Shown here one piece after another: positions 13,101 to 26,433 of a DNA stretch of 64,000 nt. How positions within the stretch are numbered: the first letter of the stretch is position 1; the number at the start of each line of letters is the position of its first letter. A program made the position numbers and the translations under genes. The notes under the pieces are model-generated. The model searched no databases and was not told the DNA's origin. It was given only the letters and a program-made list of their open reading frames with translations. This DNA comes from Cyprinodon diabolis (lineage: Eukaryota > Chordata > Actinopteri > Cyprinodontiformes > Cyprinodontidae), in assembly GCA_030533445.1 (NCBI GenBank), contig CM060081.1:37123111-37187110 (forward strand), read 5' to 3'.

Positions 13101-15808
13101 GTATGAACAAGCTGAAGCATAATGGTTTCTATATTTAAACTGTATTCATTGACAATGTGGGGTCATTTTAAGTCATGGGTTATGTAACTCTGAAGGCTCC
13201 ATTAGTCTGGGAGAGTAACCTTCATTATGATGCTGCTTCATTTCATCTCTTTCTGGCTCAATTCACATGTACCATCATGACACCAAGAGCCACAATCTAT
13301 ACAAAACATTTGGTACGCAAGGAAGACTAATAAGCAATATGTCAGATGAACTCTTATACACTACATTAGAGATGATCTTAGAAAAAATGTGAGAGTAAGG
13401 CCTGTAAGTGTTCAGTTAAAACATAAAAAATGAGAATAACTAAAGAAAATATGTAAACAAAAAGTGTAATTAACCATTATGTATAAAACTGAAACTGATT
13501 ATGTGAAAAAAGTGAGATTTTCATGAAAATAACAGGCCTGCTAATATAATGACATCACCTTTGGTGACACACTGGTTGAGAAAGGGAAGGATTTTAGCAT
13601 CAGAATAAAAATGGAAGAACTGGAGCAAAGGTTTGCAGTGTCTACCAAATGTAGAAGTTTGGATGGCAGTTTCTGTCACCAGCAGCTATTGTTCAACAGT
13701 TAAAAAAAAATGAAGGTAGTGAGTGTTTTACCATCCCTGTGTAGGGTGCTGCAGTTCTCTGGAATTCTTCCTCTTCCATCGATAAATTACATCAATATTA
13801 CTTTATGAACCTAAATTGAGGCAAGGTCATAGACTTGTTCAACCTTTCACAAGGAAACCAATGACAAAAGTAATAAAGAACTTGGTTGAAAAGAAGTTTG
13901 ATGGCAAATATCAAATATCGAGTTGACAAAGAAAATCTGCCCTTTTCCCAACAAAACAATGTGCATGAATAATTGTTGCACACCGACTCTGAGCAAAACT
14001 GATAATGTTCTACCAGGTGCAGATGGAGGTGGGAGGAACAGAGGAGATGAGTAATTAAAAAATGAAGAAAGATTAAGCAAATGGGCTGAATCATGACATT
14101 TTCTGAAGTGCAAACTTGACTTTGCTGTCCTTGAGTAATGTGATTGAATGGAGATGTGAGTTATGAAGTTCCTTAGTGAACCCATTTTCCCTCCCATGTT
14201 CTTTTTTTTTTCCTCTGAGTGCGTAATTTTACCACTTTAACTTTTCCACACTCTCTTGATTCTCTTTCGTACTCATAGACACCTTTACATTAAAGGAGAA
14301 ATTATGTAATAAAACGTAAGGCTTCTCCTGTAATTAAATATAAAGAGATTAGGATCAGCTGCCAACTAGCAAAACGACAATTAGATCTATATTAGATGAT
14401 AATGTTAAATATTACTATTCTAAAATTACACTTTTTAAAGTTTAAAATACTATTTCCTTATCTTACAATGTAATATTTCCCTGGTGTAGAAATGACATTT
14501 TTAGAGCAATACAGTATAACTGGTATACAACACACAACAATTATCGCCATTCTTAGCTCTGTTCAATACATTTTTACACAATTAAAAGCACATAATCAAT
14601 TAGTAAATCTGGTAAGAGGAAATAACATTAGAAAAATAAAGCTTTAGCAGAAGAAAGAAGTCTTAATTTAACATAAAATGTATATATTTGTAAAAGGGTC
14701 ATTTTTCGGTTAAAAATATGCCTGAAAAAAATGACAAAGCATAGTGAAGTAAGTACACATAGAGGTACTTTTATTTTAAAAACCTATTCAAGTAAATGGA
14801 ACTAGTCACTACCTGTGTGTTCATCTTATAACATTGCTAGGTGCACCAAAAATTGCCAAAGAAAACTACTCTTAATTAGGCTTTATGTCATGCAAGAGAG
14901 TGACCTATGGTGGGATTTGGCTCTAACTGAGCAGCTTGGAATGTATTGTGATAATAATGCACACACTAAGAAAAAAGGAGAGGTTTTATTTTTTTCCACA
15001 AAGAGAAACATTATGGGGATGGGAGTGCATTTCTCACAGCAGGCCCACCCAGACCACAGAGAGTTGGAATTGGCACCAAAAAAAGCAGCGAGCAGCAGGG
15101 TTACAGCTGTATCATATGCCTGCAAGCTCAGAAACACAGGGCAAAACACAACGTCACATCCCATACTGAGAGTTCTCATCTGTAGAGAGAATTTTAAGTA
15201 GATTCAGATCAGTAGGGAGGCTGACTATCATTTTGCTGTTAACAGCATTCAAGAGGGAAAATTACATAAATGACAACAAAGTAGAATATATGTCAAAATC
15301 AAGGAAGACGAGTTTGAAGTGCAGACAGTGGGAAAAAAAGTCTTTATGGTTTAATAAAATATGTGGTAATAAAAAAATATGACTTGACTTACTGAGTACT
15401 GCAGTACAGTCTTACACTTCATTTTCCACCATGTCCACCATGATGTGTGGTTTAAATAAAACTAAAACTTAAATGTTAGAGAGCATTCATGTCCCTTTAA
15501 CGCCTCCAAGTTAAACAAATTTATGATCCACATTTAACCCTGTTTATTTGCTTTAAATAAATTCAAAAAACTGAAGGATTTGAATGTTTTGTTGAAACCA
15601 GACAGAAATAAACTGGATACATGATGGGAACACCTACACAGGGCACCCCATGCAAACTAGAGCTGATATTCAAATGTGTTGTAATAACATCTGAGGGAGC
15701 AGTGGGAGTTTCTTCCACTACATCTGCCAGAGGATGAGGTAAACAGCAGGAGAAACAGCCAAAGTTCCTCTGAACTGCGTCATTATGTACAATAAAAGTT
15801 CATTTTCT
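10129..15808. other. Unannotated intron sequence
   Basis: AT-rich DNA with homopolymer runs. Overlapping minus-strand frames at 13798-14197 and frames at 14815-15201 show no domain, and no repeat ends were seen apart from the CATG microsatellite. Confidence 0.5.
12058..12076. repeat. (CATG)n microsatellite
   Basis: Four to five perfect CATG units. Confidence 0.9.
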
Positions 15809-15816
15809 ATTCAGAG

Positions 15817-16198
15817 TAGGGCTACAACTACTGACTATTTTGTAAATCAATTAATCTGTGGATTATTTTTTGATTAATCGATTAAAAATCAGATATCAAA
15901 AGGTTCCTTAAAGATTTTTTGACAGAATTATACTAGGTCAAACTAAAACTTTTTAACTTGCTTAGTTCTAGAGAAAGCATACTGAATGACTAAAAAAGTT
16001 TTTTTTGTCATCTTAAATGCAAAATAATAATATTCATTTTTACTGTGTTTTTTTTATAATGACTGCTCTGATTGGGTTGCTCGGTCAGCTAAAGACATGT
16101 TTTAGAGTCTCTATGCTCCTGTTAAAGATTAATCGATTACCAAATTAATTGACGATTATTTCAATAATCGATTAATCTGATTAATTGTTTCAGCCCTA
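15817..16198. mobile_element. Non-autonomous hAT transposon (MITE), 382 bp
   Basis: The ends TAGGGCTACAACTA and TTGTTTCAGCCCTA are inverted. The sub-terminal sequence repeats TTAATCGATTA on both sides. The flanks attcagag (15809-15816) and attcagtg (16199-16206) are an 8-bp target duplication with one mismatch, indicating an older insertion. No transposase is present. Confidence 0.82.
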
Positions 16199-16206
16199 AT
16201 TCAGTG

Positions 16207-19200
16207 TTCCCTCAGCAAACAGATTCTAGCTTTTAAATCGACACTTTAAATTATATTTGCTTAGCAAAACAAAATAAGTGAAAATTAATGTGCATTTCTT
16301 TTAATTTGCCAAAGTTTCAGACTCAATTTCAGGCAGAAAGACTTGAAGAAATGGATGCAGATGGGATTGGTCATCCCATCACCCTTGTTTTAGCGATTAG
16401 AAGCCAAAATCAGTGATTAGTAAAACTGATGAAACAACTAAAGATAAACTAATATGAAGAAAGTAGCTGAAAATCCAAAAGGACCTTAGCCAGCTATTTA
16501 AAGATCCTGAATGTCACATAAATTATAGAAAGAGCCATCCCCATACACTTCCTACAGTAACCACCCAAAATGCTGCGCCTGTTGATTTATTTATACTTTA
16601 GTCATTTTTGTGCGTCTTTCATGGTGTGCCATTTTCAAATATTCATTCCTGTCTTTGCTCCCACTTTTTGTAAACTAAAAACAGATTAATAAAAGATTTT
16701 ATGGAGGTGCCCCTGATCCTGAGGCTATTAATTACTTTGGTATTCCAAAAATCATTGGCATTGTTAAAATGGATCCATTGTTAAAAACAAAGAAATGTGA
16801 AATTAAACCTGCCTGGTCTCTGATCTAAATTAGGTCTTTATTTTTAGATTGTGAGACACAATTCGGTTATTTTAACAAGATTATCATGATTGATGTGTGA
16901 GACAAACAAAAGGTATATTATATTAATGATAAACATGCAAATGTTATGGCAAAAATGGAGAAAATGAGGAGATAAAATAAAGAACAAAAAAACCTTTCTT
17001 TAAATGGATTAATGCTCTTGGAAAGCTGCTGCAAGGAAAAACTTGCAATGTCAGAACCTTTTATTCTTTGGGGGTTTTTCTTTCATACATTCCTTGTTAT
17101 ACATGCTAAAACAGCCAAAAACTAGGAAAGCCTTCAGGCTAAATGACAAATACAGAAACTATTTTGTTTTATGATCATGACAGGATTTTTGTGTTCCTTA
17201 TTAGTTTACCAACTTGTCTCTACGGTAAGGTCTCCCAGTTTATAAATATTAAATAAATGTTCAAGGTTTTCCTGATGGAGGCTCTACGTTTCCCAATAAA
17301 GTCACATCTTCACATTTTGAAACAGGATAAAGCAAACATTCCAAAAGAAACAAAAAAACAGCACCTAAACCTCCCCCGATCACTAACGTCATTGATGTCT
17401 CCTCTCCATAAACTCAGCTGTTTCTTTTCCCTTCTATCCCTGATGCCACACTCTGTAATTCCTCGCTTTTATCTCCCATTTCCGATACTCCCATCATTTC
17501 TCTTCACAATCTGCCTCCTTGATCAGCCGGGCAACAAGACAAACGGAAAGCAGCCAGAGTAATGAGGTCAGTAGCACTTAGATGTCGAGGCTGAATGAGG
17601 GATAATGAGGATGCAGAGGACTCTTGCCCCGAACCCACACAAAGAGTGCTTTAAACTTTCACCCTTCTCCCCTCTGCTCAACTTCTGTCACCTCATGTTA
17701 CACTAGATTTCTATTAAGTTTTATCCCCCTATTCTCAAAGCACTTCATACAAGCTATTTTAATTTGTTCTGTTTTATTATTTATTCCTTGATCCACACTG
17801 ATATTTTGTGATCCCAAATAAGAAGCCTTCAAATATTTTTGCAGACAATAAATTGCATGTTCATTAATGGGCATTTTCAAGGTGATTTACTAACATTCTG
17901 TGTGCAATTCATAACAGATGCAAAAGTGATGGGCTGCCCCTATATGAGAACATTGTTACCCAAATTTGGAAGAGCAGAGTGGATTTATTAAGATTTTGCA
18001 TGTCCAAAGACTCTTGCAATTTGCAACAGCTCTGCGCACAGATGGCAGGTAGGATCTCAGTATGGAGAAGTATAGACAGAGGATGAATTATAGATTCATT
18101 TTGTCCAAGAGTCAGGCTTTATGATACTTTTATGATAAAATAAAAATTTCAAATTTTGGACAGTTTGAATTACCATTATGTGTGATTATTGAGAACTAAA
18201 CTATACAATCCTGATTACTTTAATTATTATATTTTAGGTAAATGCTAAATTTTATTTAAAAATAAAAAAAAATTTAAATGAAAAAAATATGTAAATTTAA
18301 TTTGATTTAAAATAGAAAACAAATACTAGAAAATTTTTTCCAAAAAACAAGTAATATAACATTTCAAATCAAGAAAGAAAATCTCAAAACAGGGAAGTTT
18401 ATCCTGTAAAATTTATCTTTTCATCATCTAAGGAGCAAAACGTTTGGGAAGTATGAATATTATACCTTATATATGATCAAATACAATTTATTAAGAAATG
18501 AAATTGTGTGACAAAAAGAAATTCCTTTAAAGTAAGTTTGCATTTGAAGGAAATTAGACCCTGACCTTCAACTTGTATGTTAACTCAAGTATAAACCTGA
18601 GTGTGAGTATGAAAAAACATCCTCCAGCTACTGGTCAGTCAATATGACAACGGTCCAAAATGCCCCTGGGATATAGAGCTGCTCTCAGTCCTCTTGCTGA
18701 TAGATGGACCAAATACATACCTGCAGTAACAGAAGACAAGCTGACGATGGTAGAAACGATCAGAAGGTCATTTTGGATTTTTTTTTCACTGTATACAAGG
18801 CTTTTGAAAAAAAAAAAAAAAAAACTGTCCTCAACAACACAGCAAAAACTGTTAAAACAATTAAACTTCAGCAGTGCTCAAATCTTCATTAGTGTTAGTG
18901 TCATAGGCTGTTACTCATTGGTTAATGGATATGAAAACAGATCAACTGTGCCCCCCCATCCCCACGCTTTGTCCAATAATAGCAATGTGGGGCAGTTAGA
19001 TCAGCCAGATGTTTGTTGGTGCATCTTTGCATGTTGAGAGTGCGTGAGTGCCCACTGTCCGGTGCATCTACTGTATCTCCACTCGTGCTTAAGTAAAGGA
19101 GTGCCTGTTCTTCTGCAAAACTCGTAACCCTTACGTAGAAAACAGGCTGCACTGCTAAAATATTCCACATTGCACAAGTAAAAGAGTCTGAGTAAAGAAA

Positions 19201-21374
19201 CATTCTCCCTGTGAGAGCTCTTTATGCTTCTGGTCCTGATATTTTTAATTCCACTATTTTGTCTGATTTATACAAAAATATTTCTATACTTTCTCTGTTT
19301 TCACCTGCTTTGTTAGTCTGTTGCGTGACCCGATGGACCCCATTGTTGAAGCATTAGAAAACTGGTGACCAGATGGCCAGGCTTGCTGTTGCTGCCCTGA
19401 AACTGGAGCACCGGACTAAGCTTCCATTATACAGGCTTAAAAAACACACACTAATCACCCAACAGCACTCTGCACAATTGCTGCTTTTATAGCGTGCCAC
19501 CAGGAAGCGTCTGTGTCTAATCTTAGTTCTTCCCCCTTCCCCCCTTCTCTTTCTATCTTAGAGAATATCATATCATATTTTACAAAGGTTGTGCACCTGG
19601 ACATCACTGTTAAACCTATATGTTAAAAATTAAAGATTTTTTTAAAAGATATATCCAGTAAAAGAAATCAAAGATAGTTCGGAGTATAGTTTTAACAGCT
19701 GTTCTCATTTTACTATTAATGAAAAATGGAGTTAATCCATCATCATAGATGATTTAAATTTGGAAGAAGTCATGCATTATTAAAAATGTTTCTGTAATTC
19801 ATGGCACAACGGTTCTTTTTGAAGGTTTCATGTGAAGGCAGCTGTAGATTTAGGATAAAATGCTTTTTAAACTGTTATCCGTAACTTTGTTGTCCTGAAT
19901 CTTTTGTCTTAGCAGCAGCAGCTCAGACAGCCTATTGATGAAGGCTCAGATCACTAATCATCAGGCTCTGTTTGAGGACATCTAAGGTTCTTCTGGGCTG
20001 AAGTGATGAGCCTCTGCAAACTTTTCTCTGACAAAATACAAATAGACAACAGAGCACTAATATATTTAAGAAATAAAATACTTTTTTTGAGTTGGAGGTT
20101 CAACCTTTGCTACCCCTGTTGTTCAGTGTAAATGCCTTGAGGTGAAGATATCATACCCTGAAGCCAAAACCAGATTCTTCTTTAAAACAAACATGAGAAC
20201 ACTAAATACATACAAGACTTGTCAAAAGTATTCCCAGATCTCAAATTTCTTTAAATTTTGTATGTGTTTTATTTTAGATATTTATTTGGCAGATCAACAC
20301 ACAGCAGGACTTTGTATTCACTCATGAGCCGAGAATTTTTGCTCTGAATGCAGACGCAGGTGTTTGAGAGTTCATTTCAAGTAGGTTTTTTAACTTAAGA
20401 GACAGAAATCTTTGTAACGTCTTATTTTTTAGCTCAAGCTCAGTCAGACTGAATAAAGAGCATATCTCATCTATTTAAAAAAAATTACAACAGAATAGCA
20501 AACAGGTTTGGTTCTGCATCATAAATGGGCCCTTCAAATGAATGATTTTTATCTGATCCAAACCTCAGTCAGTCAGTATGTTTAGAGTTACGGTATTAAC
20601 CTGTTCCAAGACGAACATACATTCCACCATGGATGCTTTTTTAAAGACTTCAACTGGTTTTCTTCCAGGATTATCCCAAAGTTTTCTCAATCTATTTTAC
20701 CATCAACTTTGACAAATTACATGGGGAGGCTTTTTCCTCACTGGTTGGAATTAATGGGAGGTTGGATGGAGTAAAATACAGATTCATGATCAAAGAAATC
20801 CTATTAGAGTTTGTAACTGACAGGGGTGTAGTTTTTTTTTCTTTTTTTTTTAGTCTCCTCTTTGCAATGTAGCAATAAGAATAAATGTCTTGATGCCAAA
20901 AAGAGCCCGACAGATTTTTCTTTCACAAGTGGAGCAGTAGGGCTATTGCCATAGTGTTCCGCTTGATTTATGCATATAAATAGCTTTATTACAATGCATT
21001 CCGGGCGTATTACAGATAATATGGACTCTTCAATGTAAGTAGAACAGGAAAGAAAAACAGAAAAAAAGAAGAAAAGATGAAAGAAAGAGGAGATAAAAGG
21101 GGAGATAACGATAAAACATCTGCTTCATCACCTGCAAAGAGTAAAAAGAACAGCACAACCAACGGATATAGTATAAGAGATACAATATAGTAACACTTTG
21201 ATACTATCGTTAAAGAATAAGTAGTATTATTTTATCTAACATTTATACTGTGGTAGCTAAAGATCAGAATATGGGCTTTCTGTATGGAAGTCATTCTCTA
21301 AGTACCTGGAAACAAGCACCTATAGTTGTTTGCGAGAATGCACTTGTGCATGTAAACTTTATCCAAAGGAAAAA
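16207..21374. other. Unannotated intron sequence
   Basis: No gene, RNA or mobile element recognised. A poly-A run lies near 18808-18825. Confidence 0.5.
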
Positions 21375-21640
21375 TGCTAAATAGTGGTTGTGAAGAGCCG
21401 AAGACACGCCCTTCCAGAACACGGAGGCAAGACCCAAAGCCCTAGATGCCCAAAGGGACCCCAAGAGCAAAGGCGCCCAGGAGGGGCCAACCCAGGAAAT
21501 CCGCACCCCCACCAAGGGGGGTCAGAGGAGGAGAGACGACCGGAGGAAATTCCCCAGCCACCGCAACGCTGGAGCCCCGGCAGAAGCCCCGGGGGGCCAG
21601 GCCCCGCGGAGCAGCCACCAGGAATACTGGGGTGTAGTTT
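21375..21640. repeat. GC-rich low-complexity dispersed repeat
   Basis: A sharply bounded stretch far richer in G+C than its neighbours, full of cccaaag, ccagga and gaggag-type words. Four overlapping open frames on both strands encode only Pro/Gly/Arg-rich sequence without a domain. It resembles GC-rich repeat units seen in fish genomes, but the family cannot be named. Confidence 0.45.
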
Positions 21641-21868
21641 TGTGTCTGTGTGCTGCTAATCACAGGTGGGAAAAAAATTGCCAATTTCTTCTTGGATGCA
21701 GAGAATACCTACTCATATAGGGGGAATTCACCTTCTTTTTGTAATAACTTTCAGACTTTAATAAAAAAAATAGCATGTATTCTGATAGAACATTTACTTC
21801 GCTAATCTTTCATTTGTCTTATTGATGTGTTATTAACATGCTTGCAAATGCTTTGTTAATGTTTATGT

Positions 21869-22760
21869 TGTCATGATCTGGCCTGTTTGCTCCTCCCTAA
21901 TTAGTAATTCCTCTCACCTGCCCTCTTCCTTCCCTGCCTCAATCATAATTTATTCCTCTCACCTGTTTCCTGTGGTTTATATTCAGTTCAGCCTGAGCAT
22001 TCAGTGCCAGATCATTACTTGTCTTTCTGTTAGTCTGTCTGTTTGGTTTTTTGTCATGGTTCCTGTCCTGGATCCTAGCTGCCAGTGGAAAGAGGGTTTT
22101 AGTGTTTGTCTTGTCTCCTGACTGTCCACTGTTCCTCCCCCACGGAGTCCTCTGGGTTTTTGGCTCATTATGGGGGGAGGTTCAGTTTTTATCTAAGTAA
22201 GCCTGGCTCCAGGAGGAGACCAGTTTAAAGTCTGCTTCAAGTTCCAGTTCCTATGTCCTGTCTCGGCTACCCTCTTCCACTGTGCCTGCCTGTCTGCACC
22301 TGATCCTGTCTGCTCCTGTGCGTGACCACCTGGTCATGCTTCTGGTCCCAGTCTGACTCTGAACCCTCCTGGGAGCCTGTGCATGCCTGGAAGATCCTGC
22401 CACCTGTCCCTGTTCCTGTCTGATCTGGATCCTGCCTGTTCCTGTCTGTTCTGGATCCCTCACCAGGATCAGCTTCCAGCATCACCCCTGGGACTGCGGC
22501 ACTGGGGAAACTCGTGGTCTGGACTGTTAAACCAGGTAAGTGACCAACCCAGATAATCATACATCAGTTTATCGTGGTCACTTACCTGTGTTTCCTCCCC
22601 TAGAGTGTCTGAGATTGGGCGGTGCCCCGCCCCCCCCGCCTGCTGTGTCCGCGAGCCACAGCTCTGCTTTTGTTTTGGTTTTTATTTTAATAAACCTTTT
22701 GAACTTTCCTACTGACTGTCTCTCCTGAATACTGGGTCCATCTGTCCTCGGTTCATGACA
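21869..22760 (+). mobile_element. Solo LTR of a gypsy-type retrotransposon, about 892 bp
   Basis: It starts TGTCATGATC and ends TTCATGACA, an 8-base inverted terminal repeat of the TG...CA type. It contains a TTTTAATAAACC polyadenylation signal about 70 bases before the end. The flanks tatgt and catgt could be a 5-bp target duplication with one mismatch. No gag-pol reading frame is present, so it is a solo LTR left by recombination. Confidence 0.65.
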
Positions 22761-23629
22761 CATGTGCTGTCAGACTTGATTTTCCCCCACGTGGAACAAA
22801 GAAAAAACATTTTTTCTACTTCTTATTAGTGGTTATACTGAGACTTATAAGGCATATTAAGGGAAACAAAACAACCTTAATGAAAAACTGTGTTGTAAAT
22901 TAAAACAAATTGTACAATAGACTCAGTAGTAAAGAAGGTTATACAGGAATACAGTAGCTCAGTCAGTAAAGAAGGTTGTGTTAATGGAAACCTTTTTTTT
23001 TTTTTTTTTTTACTGTGAAGGCTCATAGGAGTTTATATAAAGCTTCAGAAAGCACCAGAAAACAAGAAAATACATCAAGACATCAGTTTCAATTATGCAT
23101 ACAGACAAACTATCCACAGATTCTCCTAATTAAACCACAGCAGAGATTCTGTTTTCAAAGGTGGAGTTTTACCAAGATCATAACCTGTCCTTTTGAATTG
23201 GACTGTTTTCAGTGTAACTGAAGGTTATACCATGTTTAGTTTGCTCTGTTGGAGAAGGGCCAGCTGTGGGATAAAAGTTTAACAGGAGGCAGTTCAACTA
23301 AATCATAGTTCAATTAAACCACTTGTGTGCTGAAATAGCACACAAGCAATAAAGTTTTTATTGTACAGCATTTCATTCTCTACTACTTCAGATGGAAGTT
23401 GTAGTTAGATTATAGTGACTGAATTTGATCACTATTATTTGCTTACATTTTTCATTTTTTACTTTTTACATGATTATAATTGTGAAACCCAAATTAAAAA
23501 AGGAAGAGTCCTGCAGCATATAGAGCTTCACAAAGTTAACCATAACCTGGGAACATTTATTCTTTTTATTATGTCAAATCAAAGGACTAAAAGCAAAGTG
23601 GGCAGATATTAAAACCTTGTCTGATCTCT

Positions 23630-23860
23630 ATAATAAAATATGGGGGTGGCCACATCATGATATGGGGTTTGTGTTTTTTTAAATCAGCAGAGATGTTAAA
23701 GCTGGCCAGAGTTGATGAGAAGATGGTTTGATGCAAATATGGTACAATCCTGGAGAAAAACCTATTAGAGGTTACCAAAAAAAAATCTTGTGTATCAGTT
23801 GGAGGCTCCTAATCCAGCATGACAACAACTGTTACCATATACTCAAAGCTATAAATAAGC
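23630..23860 (+). pseudogene. Fragment of a degenerate Tc1-like transposase
   Basis: The nucleotide order matches the catalytic part of fish Tc1 transposases: atgggggtggccacatcatg, atggggtttgtg, gttgatgagaagatgg, caatcctggagaaaaacct and ccagcatgacaacaac. All frames are broken and neither terminal repeat is seen. It is a fossil distinct from the well-preserved copy at 61871. Confidence 0.7.
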
Positions 23861-26152
23861 CGAAAACAATTTCAGCCTCAATTTTATTATCAAGAGAGTC
23901 TACAAGGTACAGCCTTAGGATGGCTAAATACACATGCATGTCACATTTTTACTATATCATTATCTAAGCAATGAAACACTTATTACACTGTTACGTTACT
24001 TCACATCTAACAAAACGATTTTATACAACACAGCCTATTAAAGCTACTTTTTATAAGTGCACTGCCTCTGCTGCAGGGAGAGGTTTTTACAGCACAGATG
24101 CAGCATTGGAGCCGAGTTAGTGGCGTATGTGATGCCAACTTGCTGAGGGGCATTATTCAGCAGGTATTAATTGATTCTCCCACAGACTGAGAGGAGATAC
24201 AGTGGAGGAATCTACTCATTGAGAGATAGCTTTCCTAAACTAAAAGCACTCTCTGAAGTCAAAGGTGAGCTGGTCCTGGGATTTACGCACTATAGGAATA
24301 CGTAATGAAAGTATGTACAGTTTATACATTTGTTGTATTGGTGACCCCTGATCTAGAAACTGTTCTAAACAAGATTACTTAACAAATAGAAAGTATGGTG
24401 CAGATGGCTAGATGCTAGGGAGAGAGAAGAACATGCATGCAGAAAAATACTCAGAAAGTAAGAGAGTTTCATGGGTTAGGGCAGTATCTAAAATCATCTC
24501 TTCCCAGGTCCAGGCTAGGCTGTCAGGGGCCTGATTATGCAGATAATAGCCTGTATGGTGCCTGCAGACTATTTTCTCATGTTAAAAGCTCTGCCACTCC
24601 AAGTATAAACTCCGTTCATTGCTCACATCATCTCCAACATCTTCTGCCATTTCTGTGCTGGAACAGTTGCAGTAAAACCAATTGCTATTCAACATTTATT
24701 AGTTCTAAGTTATTCATAGAACCAGAGTCACAGGCAGTGACCTTAACTTTCAGCTGATGTTATGAACAAAGGAATCAGACAAACCAAAGCCAACGAGGAT
24801 TACTTCACAAGTTTAAGTTCTTGTAGTTTACACATATTTGTTTATTTTTTATTTTTAATGACAACAACTTATAACTGAAAAGAAAATCCAGTTTTAATAG
24901 ATGTAGTTAACCAGTTAGCCAGAGAATCGATTTGTTTTTTGGTTTTTTTTTAGAAATATCCATTTTGCCATCCAGTAGAGATTTAATGAACAGTTTGAAT
25001 ATTATTTGTTTTACAGAGATGAGCAATATCTCTGTTTATCTTTGTCTGCCAGCAGTTCCATTCAGCGAGTGCGTTTAATTTACTCATCCTGGCCTCAATT
25101 TACCTCCCTAAGATGGACTCTAAACTCCAATCCCTCGTCTTCGCCTTGTGCCCAGTCATGTATTACAGGTTTAACAGTCTGCCATCTTGGCAAATTGTCT
25201 CATCCCAGAAAAGAGCTCAGTCAGCATGGCTTGATGATGTCACTTTCATTCGTCCTCCATCCAACGCGACACCCCAGCTGCCTCTTAGGGGACCGGATGG
25301 GTGTCAGGTTATACATCTCACTGACTGTAAGTCGGCAGCTTAGTGTTCCCGGCTCAGATCTGCTACTCATCATTCAACCAGAGATTTTCCCTTTCAAAAT
25401 AAAGTTCAAAGCTGTACAATAAAGAGCTCAGACAAAGCTGATATAATATTCTGGTTTATGTATGGACAGTTATGTGTAATGTCCTTTTAATGACAAAGGA
25501 GGCCACTTACACCTGCCATTAAGTGCCATTAAACCCAGAAGAAAGCATCTTATGCCTGAATGTGTGCATTTAACCAATCTGAAAGATCGATATTAAGTGA
25601 TTATTTGGAGGAAGCAACATGACATGTTTTCCATTTGACTTTGTCTGGCACCGCACTAAAATGTCTCCTATTATATAGAATTGATGTAATGTCTTCACTT
25701 GTTTGGCTATAAATGGTTTTCTTTGCTTTTCACCTACAAAATATACAGTAAATGTGTTGGTTTTATTATAAGAGTTTTAATTCTTATCATGTTTTAAACT
25801 GAAATGCAGCAAATTTTTCATTATTTGCATTTAGGCAGCAATAAGCTTGCAAACAAGAGAAAGTATCCATATAACTGAAAACGATTAACATTTAGTTTTA
25901 TTTTTGGCGGGGTGGGGTAATCAAATCCATCAAAGCTCATAATGTCCCAAAATTTGAGTCAATAGATACAAAAACCAATGGTATGAAAATCAAAAATTCC
26001 TTAGGGAAATGAGCTTTGATGCATAAGTAAAGACTAAATGCTTTGTAATACTAATAATAAAACCAAAAGCCCCACATAAACATTATGAGCAACATTTGCA
26101 ATACAAACTAACTTTTTTAATTTCTTCAAGATTTTTCAAATACTTAGGATGT
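23861..26152. other. Unannotated intron sequence
   Basis: Nothing recognised. A 138-codon frame at 25006 has no domain or splice-consistent neighbours. Confidence 0.45.
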
Positions 26153-26433
26153 GCACTGTAAAAAATAATTTGTTAAAAAAAAAACAATACAGAAAGGGTC
26201 CATGTAATTTACTGCCATGATCGTTCCTGTTTTTTTTAAAGGATTTTTCTGTAAAAAAATAAAAATAAATTGGGCAACAGTACTCTAAAATGTCGTCAGT
26301 GGAGTTGTAAGAACTCTCACGTATATGGCTCTGATAAGTACAGTTAAAAGTTAAGTAAAAACAAATTATGGAAAATCCCTTCACATAAATACAGTACTTT
26401 ATACTGTGTATTTACGGACATTTCTTACAGTGT
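26153..26433. mobile_element. Probable MITE with CACTGTAA ends, about 281 bp
   Basis: The left end CACTGTAAAAAATAAT and the right end (minus strand CACTGTAAGAAATG) are inverted. The interior is AT-rich with no coding capacity. The inverted repeat is short and no target duplication is certain. Confidence 0.5.

Noticed and set aside
13798..14197. Overlapping minus-strand frames of 98 and 116 codons
   Set aside because: No recognisable domain, and two frames over the same DNA indicate chance.
14815..15201. 128-codon plus-strand frame with overlapping frames on both strands
   Set aside because: No domain or splice-consistent neighbour exons.
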